Shown: positions 43,640 to 59,400, counted from the first letter of the stretch. The stretch is 64,000 nucleotides of DNA from Oasisia sp. SBJ-2009 (GCA_964017155.1 OZ024856.1:12774125-12838124); one strand, 5' to 3'. Notes: generated by a model not told the origin, from the sequence alone. A program made the numbers and translations.

Positions 43640-46600
43640 AGGTGTATTTATTTTGTGTGTGTCTGGGTTGTTCATTGCATAAAGGCATTGTTTTTATCAT
43701 AACAATGCACGAGTGATACGTTTTGAACTGTTTGGTTATATTTTATATTTACAGTATTTGTTTTGAATCATTGCAGTACTCATTTATTTATCAGGCACTT
43801 GCTAAAAATATGCTGTTTCAGTTATTGTATTTTAGACAATGCTGCTGGAAATTAGTTAATATTGGAATGAGCATAATATCATTTTAATTCTAAAATACAT
43901 GTTTGCTAATAAGTTGTAATTTATATTGAAACTACTTAACTGTGCAGCGTATATTTGTGTCTAATTGATTCTCGATTAGAAATTTGTGCAACATGGAATT
44001 AATATCATGTATGCGTTTTGTATATTGTGTTGTTATGAAGTTATGTTGTGCATTGTAATTTAAACCACTTTTGCTATCTGCACATCCAGTTGCTATTTTA
44101 TTTAAGCCATACTGTGAGATCGGTATTTTGCGTTATCAGGATTGATTGTGTGTGTAATGTTTAAAATGAATGTCTGCTCATTTATGGTATTACTTTATTT
44201 AAGATGGTACAATTTGTGATGCACCTTTCTACATTTTTCCATTCCTGCTTTGTTTATTGAAAGCACTGCTTTTTACTGTATTTTATATTGATTTGAGTTT
44301 ATTTTACTTCTACAATTTTATACAGCATTTAATGTGTAAAGATTTCTCATATAATGTGTTTTTATGTTCGGTTATTTCACGTATTTAATATATTATTACC
44401 GCTTTAATGGGTTGTTATGCATTTTGTTTGTGGGTTTATATTATAAACTTTTCAAGTGTCAAGATAATTTATTTGTACATAATTTAGCAAATGGGAAAAA
44501 ATCGTAATTATGATGTTGTGATCGTGTTAGGGGAATATCTCGTTGTATATGTCATTATTCATCTCTGAGGTTGTACGAGTTGCGGAAAAGGTTTTCGTTT
44601 GGTTGATTTGATAACGGCGACAGACATGTGAGCCGAGCTGACTGAAGCAACAGCAATGCAGGCAGGAAACCTCATAGTTTACATGTGTCATTTTAGTGCC
44701 CGTGCGACAACGTAAAGGCGGAAAGGGTCGTCATTTCTCTGGCAAGCAGCAATTGCACGGTCGAGTCTCTATTCTAGTAAACCAGATCTATAAATAATGT
44801 GGTTGTACTGAGTTGTAGCGCATCGTTTTATCTCGCGTAAGTTCACAATGGCGGACCCGCCTTTCGCGGGACGGCGTGGCAATAAGATCAGAATAGGCCG
44901 TTTATTACTGTTTAATTAGAAGGCTCGTGATAGGCGCTATTTAGACAAGTCAGCCTTTCAACGACTCCATTAGCAGCTGAAGCTTGTGTTATACAGCATG
45001 TCTGTACAGGTACCATTTTCACACATCCATAACCGGTGATATCAACATAAGTATAATTTATTAGCATTCACACACAAAGGCCATCAGGCCAAAGAAGCAA
45101 GTACACTGGCATGCGCGTACGCTCACACATGCTATAATTACACAAAAGCACATATTTTATGATTGTACAATGTATCAACAAGTGATGATATGACTATTTG
45201 TAAAGTCACTAGTCGCTCTCACAAAATATTGCATTTTTTGGTATATACATTTGTGAAATATATAGACATATTTATATGTAGTTACTAGGTGTTTAATTTA
45301 AGATACATTTTATGAATTGTGTAAACGTCGTAGCTAATGTGTCTTGTATTAGTTATGGTGCTCGTTATGGTGCAGTAGGGCGTAGAGAGCTTACCTTAGT
45401 GACACCCGATAACCTGTCTTCCGATTTGTGATACGCAATTGACATGTGTTCTTTTAGAGTATACAATAAAATGGCAACATACACTTTTAGTAACGTCGCT
45501 TGTTGTTGATCTTGTTAATGTTATCGTTAACAATATTTTAACTGCTGTTGGTTGAACTTGAATTTCGGTTAATACACTATTTAGCAAAGCAGAGGAGCAG
45601 ACAACCATTTGTCGGTCAGACAAAAAAGACATAAGCGTGAAATATGGAAGGAAATGATTGTCGACAGAAGGATGGGGAAGAGGAGAGTCACGCGAAGAAG
45701 CAGCTGTAAGGACGTTGTTGGGAGATGCACCAAGTACGTCTACTTCCAATAAAATAGATCTATCCATGGGGTATGATAGGGCACTTACGCAGGTATCTTC
45801 TGCTGCCGCATCGTTGTTGTGCAGTTTTGGGTTTTCATTCATGGAACGAGCTGTGTATTTTTTCGCATAACTGCCACTGATGAAACCTGTGTTGTATCTT
45901 TATAGCTTTCCCCTCAACAAAAACATCTAGAAAAGGTTGGAAGTATCACGCAGATAAGGTATTATTTTCAAATTGTTTGCGTATTGCAATCATTTTGACT
46001 TTCAATACGCATACGGACAACGAGGTGTGGACCAGTTGTGTACCGCTCATAACTCTTGCGTGCCCTATTTTAATAAAAGGAACAAGTTATATTATGTATG
46101 ATTACGCAACAAAATAAGTTTATAAATTTGCTTCAAAAGATGTGCCACAATTAAGGGGCACGTGATATCAAGCCGTGTTGTTATAGGCCAACGCAATCGG
46201 AGAATCTAGTTGGTACACTGTACACTTGCGAATGGCAGTTGAATTGATTTAGCCTTTATTGGTCCGTTACACTGACGAGGCATTGTACTCACGAATCATT
46301 CTTCGAATGGTATATGACGCCGAAAAATTGCGTCGAAAACAGTTGTCCCAACTAAGAATCGAGTTCTGTTGCTGGTGTACATTGATGACAACATTCTTGC
46401 ATTTATTCCGATATCTTCCACAGTTCAGTTACCCAAAAATGGGAACAAGTCGTCGGTGTAGGAAGGGCATGAACACTGTCGTCGACCGCAGCATCAGTGG
46501 AACGACTATCGAGTATCACGACGCCTGACAAGCGCTTGTTTCTCCATGTCAGTTTCAACGTTACTTCATTGACGATGAGTGTGTTACCTTCTTCAGTTTG

Positions 46601-46900
46601 CAGACGCTGACAATTACATAGGTTCGTTTAACGACATGTTACTCATCTCCGTGAGTAGTAATTAAAACGTGTCGTTGACCAGAGTAACCGCATAATTTAT
46701 GACAAAACAACTAACGATAATATCAATATTGCAAAATAACACCAGTTTAAAACAATTTATGTTAATTTGACGGTTTTGCTTCCGCAACAAATTCGAATGA
46801 TTAATATGTTTCATTCCCCTTTGTAAATCGTGTATTCCTAAATGAAAACAGTAGCATTTAAATACACACAAAAAACTACTAGTATTATCACCGTTAGTAC
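43640..46900. other. Intergenic, no recognised gene; CpG-richer part at 44600-45000
   Basis: A/T-rich to 44560. A CpG-richer stretch then contains ACAATGGCGGACC (44845-44860), similar to a YY1 site, followed by ACTGTTTAATTAGAAGG, a homeodomain-type site. This could be a promoter or enhancer. Small open frames at 45396-45870 (both strands) and 46259-46528 show no family motif I can support. Confidence 0.4.
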
Positions 46901-46901
46901 T

Positions 46902-47030
46902 GCTGCTGCTGCTGCTGCCAGTGCTTCTGCTACTGCTACTGCTACTAACAATAATGTATTTCTTATGCAGCGCCCCATCAAAATATTACTGTTCTAGGGC
47001 GATGTACAGTGTTTAGTGTCAATCGATTAC
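46902..47030 (-). mobile_element. SINE/LINE 3' end with (CAG/TAG)n tail
   Basis: Minus strand: TGTACATCGCCCTAGAACAG, then GGGGCGCTGCATAAGAAATAC, then a tail of AGTAGCAGTAGCAG units (46902-46946). This resembles GGCGCTxxATAA-type repeat ends in many animals. Confidence 0.5.
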
Positions 47031-47264
47031 TAACACATAATAACCAAGTATTGCAATATACTAAAAATGCAATAATAACTACTAAATCAAGTTAACAATA
47101 ATGTAATTGTCTTTAAAACACAAGTGAGAAGATATGCAGCTAAGATGAAAATAGTGAATGTGAGATGGACATAGTTGTGGGCTACAACATGGTCTAAAGA
47201 GCGCTTAGCAAATCTATAATAAAGCTAAGTTCTTATTTTATTATTAATATTAGTTTTAATACAT

Positions 47265-47350
47265 AATAAATAGCTTTATATTTTATTGTACAGCGCTTTG
47301 AGCATTTGGATATTGCGCTTTATAAATAATAAATATTATTATTATTATTT
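47265..47350 (+). mobile_element. LINE/SINE 3' terminus
   Basis: TTTATTGTACAGCGCTTTGAG, then TTGCGCTTTATAAATAATAA and ATTATTATTATT, the standard AGCGCTTTGAG...GCGCTATATAAAT(AAT)n end of animal non-LTR elements. Confidence 0.65.
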
Positions 47351-47589
47351 CATAGCGCGGCGTTCAGTCCTTAAGACTATCCCAATTTCTTAAAACGGTG
47401 TAGTGTACGATAAACTCCTCAACACTCTGTAGTTGGTTAACATATAATTCCAAGAACATACCAGCAAGAAAAAATACTGGTTTTTTTCGGCGAAAACAAT
47501 TGAGCATGCTTGCTCGGTATTCGGGGACCGCGCCTCTGTGAGACGCTTACACCGCTGTCTCGGGGTCCGTTCAAGGGAAGTGGCACCAC

Positions 47590-49775
47590 AACGCTGCTGA
47601 AGCAGGTAAGCGCGCAACAGTGTCACCAAATGGCACTTCGGTGGTGTTTTCCTTGTCCGAATTGTGAACTAGCTACCAGTAACGCTCTTTTTGCTACGTT
47701 TAAGAAATCTGACTTCAAATTTGTTGATAAATTAACTTGTATGTTTAACAACCATGCAGATGTACTTGTGCGATCATCTTGGATGCAAACTTCACTAATC
47801 ATTGGTTCTTCAGTATTGGTCTCACCCAACGGTGAGTCTGTAACTGCTACGCCTGCATCAGAAAACGACTGGGGCCGAATATATATTTCTTTATCTGCTA
47901 CGTTCTTTGCTTGCGGCGGCGGATATATATGTGAACGAAGACTACTCGCAGAGAATTATGGCGAGACGCAAAGAACTTCTCCCCAAAATGATGAAAGCAC
48001 GCGAAGAAGGGAAGATCGCTTACCTGTCGTTTGACAAGTTGGTGGTAAGAGATCGTGATTAAAAGCACGTAAATGCAAAATCATTAAACGACGAACACTC
48101 ATAATGCCTGTACATACTGAACTCTTTTACGAACACGAAATAGACACTGAATGTTTATTGTATAATGACTTGCCTACACAGTGCAGATATTTCACCCCTG
48201 CACAGTTTTCAACAAACTTTAGCGGTACTGATCGGGCAAACAATCTGAGTGTTATACACTTCAATGCCCGGAGTCTAAAAGCCAACTTAAATAAGATTAA
48301 GGACACTCTTCGAGAACTAGAGTATAAGTTCCATATTATTGCAATTTCGGAAACTTGGTTTAAAGAAAACAATTGGGATGGAAATGAAGTAACTAATTTT
48401 CATGACGCATTTTTAGGTTACAAATTGTACTGCAACTCCAGAAACAACAAAACAGGCGGTGGTGTTGTCATATTTGTATGCGAATCTCTACTTAGGAATT
48501 GTCAATCTCCTAATATATGCCTGCGGAACATATCATATACGATTGATGAATGTTTCGAAAGTATTTTTATTGAACTACAGATCAGTAAACGTTCAAAAAT
48601 CAATGTCGGCTGTATATACAGAGCACCGAATACTAGCATTAGCAAATTTCATGAAAATTTATCATATATACTAGGACATCTTACCAGTAAAGTGGTGTAC
48701 ATATGTGGTGATTTTAATATAGATCTATTACACTGTGAAGAACAAACTGAATCGAAACATTTCGTTGATCAAATGTTCAGTTCTGGATTGTATCCCTTGA
48801 TCACCAGGCCAACAAGAATAACAGGCACGAAAGCAACTATAATAGATAACATTTTCTGTTCTGAGCTATGCAGAAACAAAATGTGCGGCATTGTCTTAAG
48901 CGATGCCACGGATCATATGCCAATTTTTGTTCTGTGTGATAATAGTACTTACGTGACAAATAATAATGACCAAAAAGTGAAGTATAACAGAACATTGGAC
49001 GATTAAGCCTTAAGCAAATTTGAACAAGACTTAAGCCATACAAACTGGGAAACTGTACTGAACGAATGTAATCCCAATTTAGCATACTTGCAATTTATGC
49101 AAATACTAAGTAACACCTACAACAATGCTTGTCCTGTCAAAATAAGAATGTATCCAAACAACACTAAACGGAAGGAAAAACCTTGGTTATCAAGAGGCCT
49201 AAAATGCTTGCATTAAAAAAATAACTTGTACTTAGCATTTCTAAAAAGAAGGTCATTGTTAACAGAAAGTCGCTATAAAAACTACAAAAACAAGTTAACC
49301 AAAATCTTGCGTATTGAAAAAAAGAACTATTATAGACAGAAACTCGAAGAGTGTAAGGCCAACACTAGTGAAACGTGGAAAATTCTTAACACTATAATTG
49401 GCAAAAGAAAGTCGGAAGCAAAATATTAAAATGAATTCATTGTTGATAACGATCGAGTAACATTAGACAACGAAGAAATTGCTAATCATTTCAATAACTT
49501 CTTTGTTAACATAGGTACAATCTTATCTAACAGTATAGAGCCATGCCAAGGAACACAACCGACTGACTTTCTAAAAAATCAGGTATCAGAGTCAATGTAT
49601 ATATGTATTCCGTTACTGAGAAAGAAGTAAGCGAAATTGTGTCAGGGTGCAAAAGTAAGACTTCGTATGGACACGACGAAATCAGCATGAAAACTGTTAA
49701 ACATGTAATAAAGCAAATTGTAAGACCTTTAACCTATATCTTTAACAGATCATTAATCACCGGAATATTTCTATA
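47590..49775 (+). mobile_element. Degenerate LINE with ORF1 end, endonuclease and start of RT
   Basis: An ORF1-like part at 47620-48062 has a CFPCPNC cysteine motif. In another frame (47922-48062) it ends DIYVNEDYSQRIMARRKELL then AREEGKIAYLSFDKLVVRDR, the L1-ORF1/Transposase_22-type C terminus. ORF2 starts at 48104 and encodes an AP-type endonuclease: LSVIHFNARSLKANL, AISETWF, GGGVVIF, IYRAPN, GDFNIDLL and SDATDHMPIF. After a stop (49004-49006) the linker and the start of the reverse transcriptase (VTEKEVSEIVSGCKSKTSYG then HDEISMKTVK) continue with stops and frame changes to about 49775. The catalytic RT motifs and the 3' end are missing. Dead copy. Confidence 0.88.
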
Positions 49776-50720
49776 ATACAAATCCGGAATTTGTTGTGTC
49801 GACTGGGGAAATAAAGACACGCATTTAAACGTAATATGCAGTGATAATATATTAGTTAAAAAAAATTAGTGTGTTTGTTCGAATACGTTTTGTGTGAGGC
49901 AGCGTCAGGTAAACGGAAGTGCCACAGCTGTTAGTGCATTGCCGCAATACAAACTACACGATCAGCTAGTCGGATTAGTTTAGCTACTCGAAACCTGATC
50001 AGTGCGATACAAATACGAGCAGCCGAAAGGCGAAGATGATTGTTGGAAACCCGAGTAGGTAGTGAATGTCGTCACAAATGGAACGGTCCAAGCAAGTTCC
50101 ACAGAAGACTATAACTATGTTCTCTGTTTTATTTTTAAACATCAGTTGTATTCTGCAATACCAAGTTTGACACAACTCATATAGGCGAACATAAAAATAC
50201 TAGCTCAGTAGTTTAATTTCCAACGTTCAGGTGGTGACATCAAGCTGCCACCACTTTGTGTTATTAGTGAACTGATTGACATCATTTCTTCTCCGGCAAT
50301 AGTTCGACTTCGTTGAACTCGTACAATTCGTTAGAGCTTGCCACGTCATCGTTTAACTCGGTACATTGAGTAGTCGGGTTATTGTTAGCGGTGACATTTA
50401 ACGAGCGTTGTCGTATAGCTTTAATTGCGTGCACCAATACTTCGCACCGAGGATAATATGAACAGATTGTTGTTTTTCGTGAAAGTGAACTGCGCTCTAT
50501 GACGCATCCACGTACGACCCGATCGATGTCACACCGACGGTTGTCACGTAGATACCCGAGGGACAGGACGAATGGAAACCTGTGATCTCCCGAAACACTC
50601 AATCAAGCTGTCGTCATGCGGTAAACTCGAGCCATTAACACGACGACATGTCGAACGATTAGTCACATATTGGTGGTCCCAGATCGCAGAACAATTGGCC
50701 ATAGAAGCAGTCGTTTGTTA
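49776..50720. other. Unassigned, moderately CpG-rich
   Basis: No known motif. A 106-codon minus-strand frame (50602-50282) follows the zinc-finger LINE end below and might belong to its 3' region or be chance. Confidence 0.4.
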
Positions 50721-50729
50721 GAAGTAAGT

Positions 50730-51062
50730 GCAACGGTAGAGGAGTCATCGGTGTGATTCACCTGCCGACGAAAGCACTCGATTGAGATGAGAATTCGCGC
50801 TAAACGAAATTTGCATACGTTGGAGTGTCGTTGACGTAAAGGTACTACCTGTCGCTGACGTCTGTCGCGAGAGACAATGTCTTCTTCTCGTCCTTTGGCG
50901 CCGTAGTTTCGTTTGGTGTCTTTGGTGTCAATGTCGATGCCGGTTTGAAGCAACGCCCGCCAGCCTTGTCTGTCGCTGGCAACAATAGTCAATGTTTCAG
51001 GTAGGATGTCAAATGGTATCAGGTCTCGTTTGAAGACGCCGGAGAAGCGAAGGTGTGATATA
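50730..51062 (-). mobile_element. LINE ORF C-terminal remnant of the zinc-finger-ended type
   Basis: Minus strand: RFSGVFKRDLIPFDI, then ETLTIVASDRQGWRALLQTG, then GREEDIVSRDRRQRQ and VCKFRLARILISIECFRRQ. This matches the LKRDLK..xI.....LA.DR..WR..... then C..C...x.SRIGL.SH.R end found in a class of animal LINE ORFs, although the final zinc finger has decayed. Confidence 0.65.
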
Positions 51063-51069
51063 GGTATAC

Positions 51070-51955
51070 GCTCTATTCTTTTCCCATCCTGCGGCTCCTC
51101 AAATAAGATATGTACAACGCATATTCTTATTTCTCACAGCCTTTATAAGCACAGCAAACCCTTCGATGTAAACGACGTTTCGACTACCGTCTTTCTGGCA
51201 GCCACGATAAGCCAATTTCGAATTGTGAAGGTAATAACAAAAAATGTGTTTGAATGTGGAAACTATCAAAAGGCGAAATAGTTACTAAAAACATTGTATC
51301 GACAATGCATATAATCATTAGGGCCTATATTTGTCATCCGTCGTAAGTCAAATAGACATGGCGTATTTAGGGAAGACCAAATACAAGTACTAACTGTCTA
51401 TGAGTAATATTTTCTACAAATATGAACAAGGCAATGGATCTAAAGGGTACATAAAACGGCGTAAAATAAGCAAGTATTTTGTCAACGACGTAACCAAACA
51501 TAATTAAATATATTACGTACTGATTTGTAAATGCTGACAATGGAATATGTTTAACACAAATTAACAGGTAGGCGAGATGACAGGGCCTAAGAAACCAATA
51601 GCTTCAGTAACAAATGGCTTCTGTGTCCGCTTTCTTAGGTAACTGCAACTTTAATTATAGTAATGAAACAACACGTAAGGTGAGCTAACCATCACTGCAC
51701 ACATGTGTGCGCACTTCTTTCGATATATGGGTCTTTACTGCAAACAAAAGATATAAACCACACATTGTTATGTTAGCCCAGGTACTCTTGCATGGAATAA
51801 GGCTGTATGCAAGAATACATAATATAATCGTGATATTATTTTTGGTAATACTATTACATTTGGTCAATTTGATTTCCATTATTATATAGCTTATGAGATC
51901 GAAGATGCACGTTTTGCTTATTGTGACACCTTGAACTCGAATGTTTGAACTTTCT
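51070..51955. other. Unassigned
   Basis: No coding or repeat signature recognised. Confidence 0.5.
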
Positions 51956-51958
51956 AGG

Positions 51959-52190
<232 letters not shown>

Positions 52191-52199
52191 TGCGTGTAA

Positions 52200-54050
52200 G
52201 AAAACGCCTGTTGTTTGTGATTTATATCTATATCAATTGTTGATTTGGTATGTAGTCCTACCGGTGGACGGTTAACTGAATAAAGTGTGACTAATGTTAT
52301 ACACTAAGACGATAAGGAGACGTTCACTTTCTGCAGAAATGTTGTTGCTTACGCTTCCATGGCGCCTCCATAATAAAAACTGCAGCACCTGTGGCCGAAT
52401 ATGAACCGACAATCTGACGTGACGTGGTTCTGATAAACGCCAAAGCGGCTTACGTTCTACACGTCGACGGAACGGGTTATGGTCTCTGGCACCACAGAGT
52501 GTCTCGTTTCCCATTGCCAATGAAGCTCTGATAAAGCTACTCTCCTGTGATACGTAGACAAATGTCTTAGATAGCTAAGTGATGTACGAATAATTGTATT
52601 TGCACCTTTAAGTCAAGGCCAATGATTTCGAATAACTGACTCTCCATTTTCAGTCGTAGTGCCTACGGACGTAGACATTTGTCTCGAGAAACGTGTTGCG
52701 TGCATGGTAATAAATCACTGTAGCCGAGGTGGCAACACAAGCCAAACATTATGCGTTCGATAACATCTTCGTTAAGGTTTACTACTTTTGAAACATTAAG
52801 TGTGAACCATTCTAACGTATTATTAACCTGATCAGTTCCAACTTCCAGATTTCACCCTGAGCAAACCCACTTATCTTGTCAAACGTTCTATGTGTTTCCT
52901 TTTCTGCGTATGGGAATACTAGAAAATGTAACCACTACTCTACGATATGTCTGTCCATTACTCTAAGTGTACCATAATTCAATTACGGTACGTATGTGTA
53001 TCCCTCGGGCGTAGCCAGCTTTCTTACAAGCCCTCCTCGCGTCCGTCACAATTACAGACTAGTCTGCTTGCTGAGAGATATACTATTGCTCACTGCCAGT
53101 AAACAGGGTGACGATAGCGGGCTGGTTTCGCTGGTACCCGGTAGCCACTTATGGCGTCGGCGCATTCAAGACAGGCCCGTAAAACGAACATCAACCTTGG
53201 ACATCCGGATGAAAAGTGACATCCATTTAATTATACGTGAAAGCGATCTGGCGGCGAACCCGCGCTTAGATGAACGCATGAAGAGCTCATTAAAGTCTGA
53301 TCATACATTGCGATAACGACACGCTGATCGTTCAAGTAGTTTCGCTAGTGTCAAACAAACAGCGCAGCAGATACGACTGGCGCCAACCGGGCGTTTGTTA
53401 TGATGGAGTTACAAATGTCGTCTGCTTTCGGCCGCCGCCGCCGCGAATGAACGGAACGGCAGGGAACGTTTGCCGAGACGGGGCGATAAACATCCGTCGT
53501 TGATAGGGAATGTTTTTATCATAATCCGTTGAAGCGTCGTGTCGTTTTTTACAATTCCCAAACAACTCGCGAGATTACGAAAATCTTAAAGTAACTTTGT
53601 CGGCGCCTGCCCTTAGTGTAATTATAGTTGGTAGACTAGTTCACTCGGGGCAGGCAATAGTGGCCTATAAGTATAAGGGACCGTGACATGCTAGGAACTA
53701 CAGTCGACTGGTTAGTTTCTGCGCTTTTCGGTTCACAGACAATTGGTTTTAAAGGGATACGAACACAGTTTGACACTGTAGCGTTAACCTATTTGTTAGT
53801 AGGGGTATTGCATGCCGCTATTGGTATTCAGAATTGGTGCTGGTGTTTAGTTATATTCACACTATAACAATATATATAATGTTTGCTATTTGAGCAAGAT
53901 AGCGCAGGCCTGTTGTTGTTGACATCTTTGTGGAATGATGAACATTTCTTAAGAGAAAGGTAATTAATCATAGCGGAAAGGGACTACGAGCCGAAATCGA
54001 AATGTCTCGTGTAAACATCATCACTACTCCATTGCTTCATTGCATCGCTG
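52200..54050. other. Intergenic; CpG-rich patch at 53390-53480
   Basis: No gene recognised. The stretch around 53430 (GGCCGCCGCCGCCGCGAATG) and its A/T-poor surroundings could be regulatory or part of a CpG island. Confidence 0.4.
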
Positions 54051-54057
54051 TATTACT

Positions 54058-54375
54058 GGTTCACTCACTCACTCACTCACTCACTCACTCACTCACTCAC
54101 TCACTCACTCACTCACTCACTCACTCACTCACTCACTCACTCACTCACTCACTCACTCACTCACTCACTCACTCACTCACTCACTCACTCACTCACTCAC
54201 TCACTCACTCACTCACTCACTCACTCACTCACTCACTCACTCACTCACTCACTCACTCACTCACTCACTCACTCACTCACTCACTCACTCTCTCACTCAC
54301 TCACCCACCCACCCACCCACCCACCCACTCACTCACTCACTCACTCACTCACTCACTCACTCACTCACTCACCCA
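54058..54375. repeat. (TCAC)n tetranucleotide array with a CCCA patch
   Basis: About 79 units of TCAC, interrupted near 54300 by TCTC and CACC variants. Confidence 0.98.
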
Positions 54376-54379
54376 CGTA

Positions 54380-55922
<1,543 letters not shown>

Positions 55923-55929
55923 AATGATA

Positions 55930-56370
55930 TCCAAATTAAAATATCCAAAACCGCGACTAAAATTTTATTGTGCCATGTGCAACAACAACAAAAAGATTTA
56001 AACATAATTAAATGGTGTTTTATGTATTTCAAGACATGAGGAATTTAATTGTTGTGTCAGTCGTCAGCAATGGTGGCTTGTACAGTACCAATATCTACGT
56101 CTTCTGTAGGAACTAGATTTCTTCCAGCGTACACCTAAACCGCCTAATCGATTCTATACTTGGAGCAACGTAAACAGCCAGTGTAAACAAGGAAATGTGA
56201 TGAAATGAGTCACACAAGTTCACCGGTAGGCGTTTTAAATACATTCCGTACTCCATGTTTCCATAACCCGTGTTTACTGGGGATATTGTTAACCACGTAA
56301 ACATAAATTAGCATATCAATAATAATATTCGACCAGAGCCTCACTCCATGTACACATGCATTACATTATA
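55930..56370. other. Unassigned; part duplicated at 58550-58640
   Basis: 56200-56300 (ATGAGTCACACAAGTTCACCG, AAATACATTCCGTACTCCATG, CCCGTGTTTACTGG, GATATTGTTAACCA) is nearly repeated at 58552-58645, so this is a dispersed repeat of unknown class in the same orientation. Confidence 0.7.
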
Positions 56371-56371
56371 A

Positions 56372-56376
<5 letters not shown>

Positions 56377-56441
<65 letters not shown>
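56377..56441. repeat. (AT)n microsatellite
   Basis: About 32 AT units. Confidence 0.97.
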
Positions 56442-56444
<3 letters not shown>

Positions 56445-56597
56445 CAATTTAATTTCAGTAGCATCACCAAAATAATAACAACACAACACATTTTAATCAT
56501 ATAAACATATGCCAGTGGTGATGTTCAAAACGGTAAGAATAATTGTGTAGTGTGTCGCTTATAAAACTTTCCGAATTACCATGCATATAACAGGAAT

Positions 56598-56846
<249 letters not shown>

Positions 56847-57111
56847 TTACGAACATATATAAACTAGAGACGGTAAGCAGTTAATCAATAAACAACATAC
56901 ATAAATAGCATGATCAATGCTGTAGTATTGTATAACTTTCTATGTATTTTAAGTGTGTAGACAACTTTACCCGGACTTTTTACACATTTATTTTGGTTAT
57001 TCACATGCTTGTTATCGGTATAAAATGATGAAAACTTACATATTGTTTTGCACGGTTAAACTAATCAGCATAATAATTAATTTAATTAATAGGTTCAATT
57101 AATTGTAATTA

Positions 57112-57400
57112 TTCTGGAGCTTCGTGGGGCAGTGACTAGACACACGAAACTGAAGCGAGAGAACCCGGGTTCGAAATCTACTGCTGGGTCGAATCGTGGG
57201 CAAGTTCGTTCAGTTCACTCAGCTGTGTGAAAGCGTACATGGCTACAGATAGTAGTGGATAACTGAATACGGATATTGTTCGCGCATTAATTGCAGCATG
57301 GCTGAATATTTCCGAGAGAAGACGGGATGATACTCGATTGAATAGATAAATTGAAAACTCCTTTGAGTAGTCCTAAGGAGTTATACAAGAACTGATGGTA
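57112..57400 (+). mobile_element. tRNA-derived SINE
   Basis: A-box-like GGGGCAGTGACTAG (57126-57140) and B-box GGGTTCGAAATC (57167-57178) with tRNA-like spacing. A central region follows with GTTCAGTTCACTCAGCTGTG and GCGTACATGGCTAC, as in many marine-animal SINEs. It ends near TCCTTTGAGTAGTCCTAAGG. It is not a functional tRNA, since no cloverleaf closes. Confidence 0.75.
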
Positions 57401-57529
57401 TCATTACTTGTTTACTTTTAAATATATTAAAACTATCAATCACAACTAAACATAGTAAATGATCATATATGGCTATTATTACACGCCGCGATGCTGTATA
57501 TATAATTACCCCTCGTCATATACATCAAC

Positions 57530-57800
57530 GTTCTCTCTTCTCGGAGCGCCTCTGCCGGCCGCCGCATAAACAACCCGCGTCTAGACACGACGGACGGGGT
57601 GCTGATGGCCATGAAATATAAACTCGCGTAAATGTGTGATGCACAATAATGCGGTTGTGTAGTTGTCTTTTTAAAGCCGTCACCCGCCAGAAGACAGGAT
57701 TGATTTCAGCGACACCGGAGCGGGGGTAGGAGCCTGGCGTCGTGTTTCTCGCGGGCGACCGGGCGGCCGGGCGGCCGGGCGCCACCGACGACTAAACACG
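57530..57800. other. CpG-rich patch with (GGGCGGCC)n
   Basis: High C+G and CpG against an A/T-rich background, ending in three CGGGCGGC units (57755-57780). Possible CpG island; no exon identified. Confidence 0.45.
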
Positions 57801-57944
57801 GCTAATTTCCTAACCGTAAATGTGCAGTTTCACGTTTCTACCTGTCGACACTTTACGACTTGGAATCCCGCGGTGTTTTGTGATGAATAGGTGACAGTCG
57901 GAAGTGTCGGTGGACTAGGGACCAATTGCCTACACACCTCGGGT

Positions 57945-58500
<556 letters not shown>

Positions 58501-58551
58501 CACTCAAACCATATCGATTATTGTAATATTTTGCCCTCCGAAATCTGACGA

Positions 58552-58645
58552 AATGAGTCACATAGGTTCACCGTTAGGTGTTTTAAATTATAAATTCCGT
58601 ACTCCATGTGTCCATAACCCTTGTTTACTGGTGATATTGTTAACC
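58552..58645 (+). repeat. Second copy of the dispersed repeat at 56200-56300
   Basis: ATGAGTCACATAGGTTCACCG through GATATTGTTAACCA matches 56205-56295 with small differences. Class unknown. Confidence 0.75.
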
Positions 58646-58649
58646 AGAC

Positions 58650-59400
58650 CACGTGACCACGTTACCGTCACGGCCCGAACAACAACATGGCATCAATTAT
58701 TCTACACGAAAATATCGCCGCTCAATGACGAAGCAAATGTCACGGCACACCGATAAAAGACGCAATAACCCACCAGGCGTAGCGGCAATCACTCTGCACA
58801 CCTTTTCACCTATTACACGTTGTGGGTGGATGTAGATACCTTCTGCGGCGTGACGTCGTTGTGAATTGTTGCATAACGTTGACAATATTTTATTTTGAAC
58901 ACATCCAACCATAACTTCGTTGAACGCAATGATGATATCTCCATGACCTTATATATTAGCTATGATACTATTATCGGTGTATATTTGCATAAAGAGGTCA
59001 GACACATTGATTCTGAGCTCTAATCTAAATTGCTATAATTCCGGAATAGCATCGCTTCCACGTGTGATAGGTTGATGTGTTTGTCTAGGCATTAACTGTC
59101 TCTTGCAATGTGAACCTCTCCGCTAAATGTGTTCTTTCCCCGTGTGTTACTCTTCTTGAACAGTTAAGCAAACATGATTATTTCCGCGCAAACATGATAT
59201 TACCGCGTCATCCTGTCTTTGGTTTGTTCTTTTTCTTTTTCTTTTTCTAATTTGTCATTACGTTGTTTTGACGTGAAAGCACTTGTAATACATTGTATAG
59301 CTATAATTATCTGGCTTTTAAATCCAGGGGTAAGTAAATAAGATCTAGTTTACCAAGTTGTCGCGTAAAGCATGTTAAGCATCAAAGGAAACTTTAGAGA
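58650..59400. other. Unassigned
   Basis: No gene or repeat signature recognised. Confidence 0.5.

Noticed and set aside
45396..45870. 148-codon minus and 70-codon plus frames
   Set aside because: No recognisable motif; could be repeat-derived, so not called as a gene.
46370..46410. Reverse transcriptase YxDD motif (LLLVYIDDNILAF)
   Set aside because: An isolated four-residue match with no flanking RT motifs and a stop soon after; likely chance.
47510..48034. 174-codon host gene upstream of the LINE
   Set aside because: Its region overlaps the ORF1 end of the LINE in another frame; it is best explained as degenerate ORF1.
57112..57200. tRNA gene
   Set aside because: A and B boxes are present but no cloverleaf or acceptor stem closes and a SINE body follows, so it is a SINE head.
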